From JBGPQJ01 sp963829485 (GTDB lineage Bacteria > Chloroflexota > Anaerolineae > Anaerolineales > Villigracilaceae): a DNA stretch of 64,000 nucleotides. The notes under the pieces are model-generated. The model searched no databases. It saw only the letters and a list, made by a program, of their open reading frames with translations, and was not told the origin of the DNA. The stretch lies in the NCBI GenBank assembly GCA_963829485.1, contig CAWHIK010000009.1, forward strand, positions 62,001 to 126,000, written 5' to 3'. A program made the translations under genes and the position numbers. Positions 60,230 through 64,000 of the stretch are shown here, piece after piece (the stretch's first letter is position 1; every line of letters begins with the position of its first letter).

Positions 60230-61021
60230 TTATTCTTTCTTGACAAAGGTGTGAAATAAAACTACCTTCTGCTTTTGCTCAATGGACCCCCCGTTCTCTT
60301 CAATTACTTTGCGGATGCCCTCGTACAATTTGGTTCTGGTTTCCTGCATCAATGGACGGTGCGAGGAGAATGTCCATAATCCCCTCGTGTATTTTTCTGC
60401 AGTCAGTATCTCATTTGTGTCATACTGTTTCACTGTAATGGGACCATAACAGCCGGATGAATTAATAACCTGAGTAATTGTATCGACCAGCCATTCCGGC
60501 GTGAATCCATCATCCGGATTCTCTGCCTGGGGGGCGCAATCGCTGTAGACTTTTCTTATTGACTCTGAAAGAACGGAGTCGGTTTTGCAGCGAACATTCC
60601 AGAAAAATGCCAGCGAGCATCCGGGTTTTAATGCCTTGGCAACTTTGGGATATCCAATCTCTGGGACGATCCAGTGAAAGGCATCTGCCGAAATGGCAAG
60701 ATCGAACGCGGATGCTTCAAGCGGACAATCCTCAAAAGCCATGTTGATTATCATTACCTTTGGATAAGTACGGCATTGTTCCTTCGCGATATTTGCCAGT
60801 CTGGGACCAAGCTCTACGGCAAGGATTTCATAACCGCGCTTTGCAAAGGGGATGGTGGCGTTGCCAGGACCGCATCCGATTTCAAGGATTCTCCCAACCG
60901 GTGGAATGCCGGATAACTGTATGACATCCTCAATGAGCTGCCCGGGATATCCCGGACGAGTCTCAAGATAGATGTCTGCCATTTCCTCAAATGTGATTCG
61001 GCGCGACCGATCTATGCTCAT
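60230..61021 (-). CDS. Class I SAM-dependent methyltransferase
   Basis: About 263 residues. ILEIGCGPGNATIPFAKRG (SAM motif I, about 50-68), AVELG acidic residue, and SADAFHWIVPE (motif typical of small-molecule methyltransferases). Substrate unknown. The start is uncertain: at 61021 (MSIDRSRR) a TATAAT ends seven bases upstream, which would make the mRNA nearly leaderless; the frame stays open to 61087 with an ATG option at 61057. Confidence 0.8.
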   Translation of the reverse strand: MSIDRSRRITFEEMADIYLETRPGYPGQLIEDVIQLSGIPPVGRILEIGCGPGNATIPFAKRGYEILAVELGPRLANIAKEQCRTYPKVMIINMAFEDCPLEASAFDLAISADAFHWIVPEIGYPKVAKALKPGCSLAFFWNVRCKTDSVLSESIRKVYSDCAPQAENPDDGFTPEWLVDTITQVINSSGCYGPITVKQYDTNEILTAEKYTRGLWTFSSHRPLMQETRTKLYEGIRKVIEENGGSIEQKQKVVLFHTFVKKE

Positions 61022-61255
61022 ATTCCAATTATATTGCTCTTTATATTCCACCCGCATGGGCAAAGAGGTAAAATTGCTCCATGCCAATTCAACTTCTGAA
61101 TTGCTTCACCAGCAATGCCCCTGAATACAATGTCGCTCCGGACTGGTTGATCGCCACAACGCTGGGTTCCCACTGGCCTGGGCTGCGCACTTTTGCTCTG
61201 TCGCACCCTGAAGTCAGATTCACAGCAAGCCACATGCACCTGGGATTCTTCGAGA

Positions 61256-61749
61256 ATGCCCATTAACATCCTACCCTTGTCCTCAAACGACCAATCACTT
61301 CTGTGGGATTTTCTTTTTCAAGCGATTTTCACGCCAGCCGGTGAGATTCCTCCTTCGCGAGCGAAATTGGATGAACCGGAAATCGCTCATTATGCAGCAG
61401 AGTGGGGAAAGGTGGGCGATATGGGATTCAAAGCAGTCGAGGATGAGATACCTATCGGCGCAGCATGGCTGAACTCATTGATGGTTATGGTCATGTCGCT
61501 GACGACATCCCTGAATTGACAATATCCGTGCTGCCGGCATACCGTGGACGAGGTATCGGGACTGCCCTCTTGCTGCAATTGATCAATTCTGCCTCCCGCC
61601 AATTTCGTGGAATTTCACTGAGTGTCATGGGAGCAAATCCGGCAATACATCTCTATGAAAGATTTGGATTTCGTATTGTTAAACCCGACGGTGGTTCCTA
61701 TACTATGCTTCGAAGGATGGATACTGATGAACAACTCTTCTCAAAATAA
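61256..61749 (+). CDS. GNAT-family acetyltransferase, frameshifted
   Basis: The first frame gives MPINILPLSSNDQSLLWDF...IPIGAAW, and the second gives ELIDGYGHVADDIPELTISVLPAYRGRGIGTALL (quoted in part), with RGRGIG as the acetyl-CoA motif and LYERFGFRIV near the end. One missing base at about 61466-61470 separates them; GAAWLELIDGYG would result. About 164 residues. It overlaps the next methyltransferase by about 23 bases. Confidence 0.77.
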
Positions 61750-62518
61750 TGAAAACAAACTCGCCTGGGATGCGAATGCCAAAGTGTGGGATGAAAAAAT
61801 GGCGGATACGGGAAATGATTTTGTTAATCTCCTCCAATGGCCTGTCATTAATCCCATGCTTAATATCCAACCTGGGCAGCATGTCCTCGACATCGCTTGT
61901 GGAAACGGTTTGTTTTCACGCCGGATTGCCGCACAAGGGGCTTTTGTTACAGCATTCGATTTTTCGCCCGAGTTGATAAAGCTTGCGCAAAGGTGGAATT
62001 CCGAGCGCATTACCTACCAAGTTGTGGACGCGACCGATGCCTCAGCATTAAAAAGCTTGGGGGACCAATGTTTTGACTCTGCATTATGTAATATGGCATT
62101 GTTCGATATACCTGATATCCATCCGATCTTTTCCTTGTTGCCTCATTTGTTAAAACCAAAGGGATGCTTTGTTTTCAGCCTGGCGCATCCGGCGTTCAAC
62201 AATGCCTCGAGCGTCCATATTGCCGAGGAGTGGGACGATGGGGGGATCAAAACTCAATATTCAGTGAAAATCAGCCGTTATATGACCCCATACAGCGCTT
62301 TCGGTGTCGCATTGAAGAACCAACCTAAACCGCAGCTGTATTTCGATCGACCTCTGGAGTATTACTTGAAGGCCGGTTTTGCCAATGGATTTGTTCTTGA
62401 TGGTTTTGAAGAACGTGCTTTCCCGGAAGGTCATCCTCAAAAGGACCCGCTTTCCTGGGGGGGGAATTACAGTGAGATTCCTCCGGTATTGGTGGCGCGA
62501 ATGCGGTTATCCAATTAA
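61727..62518 (+). CDS. Class I SAM-dependent methyltransferase
   Basis: About 263 residues. VLDIACGNGLFSRRIAAQG (motif I) and FDFSPELIKLAQ (motif II region), then LCNMALFDIPDI. A UbiE/Methyltransf_25-like enzyme; substrate unknown. I chose the ATG at 61727 (MNNSSQNN), with GAAGG upstream; the open frame starts 35 codons earlier but that part lies inside the GNAT gene. Two bases before the MFS gene. Confidence 0.84.
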   Translation: MNNSSQNNENKLAWDANAKVWDEKMADTGNDFVNLLQWPVINPMLNIQPGQHVLDIACGNGLFSRRIAAQGAFVTAFDFSPELIKLAQRWNSERITYQVVDATDASALKSLGDQCFDSALCNMALFDIPDIHPIFSLLPHLLKPKGCFVFSLAHPAFNNASSVHIAEEWDDGGIKTQYSVKISRYMTPYSAFGVALKNQPKPQLYFDRPLEYYLKAGFANGFVLDGFEERAFPEGHPQKDPLSWGGNYSEIPPVLVARMRLSN

Positions 62519-62520
62519 GT

Positions 62521-63684
62521 ATGCCGTCACTGGTATTCCTTGTCATCGAATTCCTGGATGAACTGGTCTTTGGAGTTACCGATGCTGCCTGGCCGCTTAT
62601 TCGCAACGACCTTGGCTTGACGTATACCCAGATCGGACTGGCGCTGAGCTTGCCCGGATTTCTCTCGAATTTTATCGAACCCTTTTTATTCATTCTGGGG
62701 GATGTGTGGAAGAGGCGTACCATCATTCTGCTTGGCGGAATATTGTTTGTTGCCTCTCTTATTCTTACCGCGTTGAGTCAGAATTTCCTCGTCCTCCTGG
62801 TTTCGTTCATCCTGTTCAATCCTTCCTCGGGCATGTTCGTGAGTCTTTCTCAGGCATCTCTGATGGATTCCGAACCCGGTCGTCATGAACAAAATATGGC
62901 ACGCTGGACGTTTGCAGGGTCATTAGGCGTATTTTTAGGTCCGCTGGTGCTTGCCGGGATGACACTTCTCGCATTTGGATGGCGCGGCGTTTTTGCTGTA
63001 TTAGCGTTGATGAGTGTCGTGGTCCTGGTTTTCGCCTGGAAATGGATTCCGAGAGCAAACGATACGCGCGTTGAATTCCCCTCTCCTCAGGCCTTTTGGG
63101 GTGGTATAAAAAACACATTCCGCGCATTACGGCGTTTTGAGGTTGTTCGCTGGCTCGTGTTATTGGAATTTTCCGATCTTATGTTGGATGTATTGTATGG
63201 GTTCCTGGCTTTATATTTTGTGGATGTTGCCGGCTTTACCTTTACCCAGGCTGCAGTTGCCGTGGCTGTTTGGACGGGGTGCGGACTGGCGAGTGATTTC
63301 CTGCTCATCCCTCTGCTGAATCGTGTGAAGGGGCTCGATTATCTTCGCATGAGCGTCGTGTTGGAGTTAATCTTATTCCCGGCGTTCCTGTTGGTCGCTG
63401 GCTACTACGAAAAACTGATCCTCGTCGGACTTTTGGGATTTTTCAATGCGGGATGGTATGCCATCCTGAAAGCGAACCTTTATAAAGCCATGCCCGGTCA
63501 AAGCGGAGGCGTGCTTGTATTGGACAATGTGTCAGGGATGTTCGGAAAAACACTTCCACTGGTGATCGGGGTGGTCGCGCAAGCACAAGGATTACAATCT
63601 GCCATGTGGCTGTTACTGGCTGGACCCATTGCACTTCTTATCGGGTTACCTTCAAATAAACAGATCGGTCAGGCGGCAAGTTGA
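62521..63684 (+). CDS. Major facilitator superfamily transporter
   Basis: 387 residues with 11-12 hydrophobic helices. The N-terminus starts FLVIEFLDELVFGVTDAAWP, and the loop 2-3 motif appears as GDVWKRRTIILLGG (G-x-x-x-x-R-R). SGMFGKTLPLVIGVVAQ is near the end. Substrate unknown. It overlaps hemW by four bases (TTGA). Confidence 0.85.
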   Translation: MPSLVFLVIEFLDELVFGVTDAAWPLIRNDLGLTYTQIGLALSLPGFLSNFIEPFLFILGDVWKRRTIILLGGILFVASLILTALSQNFLVLLVSFILFNPSSGMFVSLSQASLMDSEPGRHEQNMARWTFAGSLGVFLGPLVLAGMTLLAFGWRGVFAVLALMSVVVLVFAWKWIPRANDTRVEFPSPQAFWGGIKNTFRALRRFEVVRWLVLLEFSDLMLDVLYGFLALYFVDVAGFTFTQAAVAVAVWTGCGLASDFLLIPLLNRVKGLDYLRMSVVLELILFPAFLLVAGYYEKLILVGLLGFFNAGWYAILKANLYKAMPGQSGGVLVLDNVSGMFGKTLPLVIGVVAQAQGLQSAMWLLLAGPIALLIGLPSNKQIGQAAS

Positions 63685-64000
63685 ATTATCAACTCAAGGA
63701 ACCTGTAAGCCTTTACTTTCATATTCCTTTCTGTGTCCATCGCTGTGCCTATTGCGATTTCAACACCTATGCCGGACAGCAGGATTTCATCCCTTCCTAC
63801 GTTCAGGCTTTGTGTAATGAACTTCAGGCAGTGGGTAAACATACTCCACGAAAACTCAAAGCCCACACGGTTTTCTTTGGTGGAGGGACACCTTCTCTCT
63901 TAACAGCAAGACAATACGAAGAAATATTTAGATCGGTCCACGAAAATTTTCACTTGCTGCCCGGTGCGGAAATCAGCCTTGAGGCGAACCCCGGAACATG
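63681..64000 (+). CDS. hemW: HemW-like radical SAM protein, N-terminal part (runs off the right edge)
   Basis: The open frame from the TTG at 63681 to the window end gives 106 residues. LYFHIPFCVHRCAYCDFNTYAG has the radical SAM Cys set C-x3-C-x2-C and the HemW extension; FFGGGTPSLL and ISLEANPGT follow. HemW is a heme chaperone, long annotated as coproporphyrinogen III oxidase. The TTG overlaps the MFS stop. Confidence 0.88.
   Translation, partial: MNYQLKEPVSLYFHIPFCVHRCAYCDFNTYAGQQDFIPSYVQALCNELQAVGKHTPRKLKAHTVFFGGGTPSLLTARQYEEIFRSVHENFHLLPGAEISLEANPGT

Noticed and set aside
61081..61266. Plus-strand 61-codon frame between the methyltransferase and the GNAT gene
   Set aside because: No family resemblance, no ribosome binding site, and it overlaps the GNAT start; perhaps a gene remnant but not supportable.
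1..64000. CRISPR arrays, rRNA genes, phage or IS genes
   Set aside because: No regularly spaced direct repeats, no rRNA segments and no transposase, integrase or phage structural proteins were seen.

Overview
The window looks like a chromosomal segment of a Chloroflexota bacterium, most likely class Anaerolineae. The basis is gene content and protein style, not a database search: a GCS2-type ligase fused to an M20 peptidase, SH3/NlpC-P60 hydrolases of the kind seen in Anaerolineae, a roadblock/V4R/receiver operon, an AOR-ferredoxin-MoaD cluster, a TtuB/TtuA-like pair, tatA next to fabF/fabH, and a GC-rich palindromic repeat of the kind seen in this phylum. I see no phage, plasmid, IS transposase or CRISPR array.

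Layout. 1-5.5 kb: an attenuator-controlled aminotransferase followed by a GCS2-M20 fusion gene that is interrupted by a 74-bp palindromic element, then a TIGR02206-type membrane protein. 5.5-16.4 kb: universal stress protein, PAS-GAF-GGDEF protein, SET-domain protein, msrPQ methionine sulfoxide reductase, AraC-MGMT repair protein, a 7TM-PAS sensor, an NlpC/P60 hydrolase, an alpha/beta hydrolase and a dipeptide epimerase. 16.5-22 kb: a MacAB-like exporter with two ATPases, one carrying a cyclic-nucleotide-binding-like domain. 22-35.9 kb: APH-like kinase, small membrane protein, tRNA-Asp, L,D-transpeptidase, roadblock-V4R-receiver-DPM synthase operon, rsmA, yraN, a GT4 glycosyltransferase, ThiS-like protein plus TtuA-like thiolase, a YhhQ-type transporter, glnA and an EamA permease. 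35.9-38.6 kb: two structured RNA regions, then aspS with a leader-peptide attenuator. 38.7-50.8 kb: two unrecognised proteins, tRNA-Arg, tpx, hsp20, lon, receiver, GNAT, mogA, efp, a Cys-rich protein, HAD-DinB, fabF, fabH, tatA. 50.8-64 kb: SDR/DUF2867 protein, GDPD, YbaK, ferredoxin-AOR-MoaD, the pyruvate dehydrogenase operon (E1 alpha, E1 beta, E2), two methyltransferases, GNAT, MFS and the start of hemW.

The most interesting signals are regulatory RNA. Two leader regions, upstream of the aminotransferase and of aspS, have the same plan: a sigma70-type promoter, an ATG only a few nucleotides after the predicted start, a short peptide containing Asp-Ala-Asn...Pro-Thr, and a terminator just before the structural gene whose 5' arm can instead pair with RNA inside the peptide reading frame. 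The aspS peptide carries four consecutive Asn codons. A roughly 360-nt transcript with its own promoter and terminator ahead of the EamA gene shows pieces that resemble the core of the glmS ribozyme as I remember it. A second RNA directly downstream of aspS is a candidate 6S RNA.

At least twelve genes carry a single frameshift or in-frame stop, including normally single-copy housekeeping genes (rsmA, glnA). In each case the reading frame resumes with intact family motifs, so sequence error is the likeliest cause and real decay is the alternative. These genes are annotated at their full span with the lesion position given.
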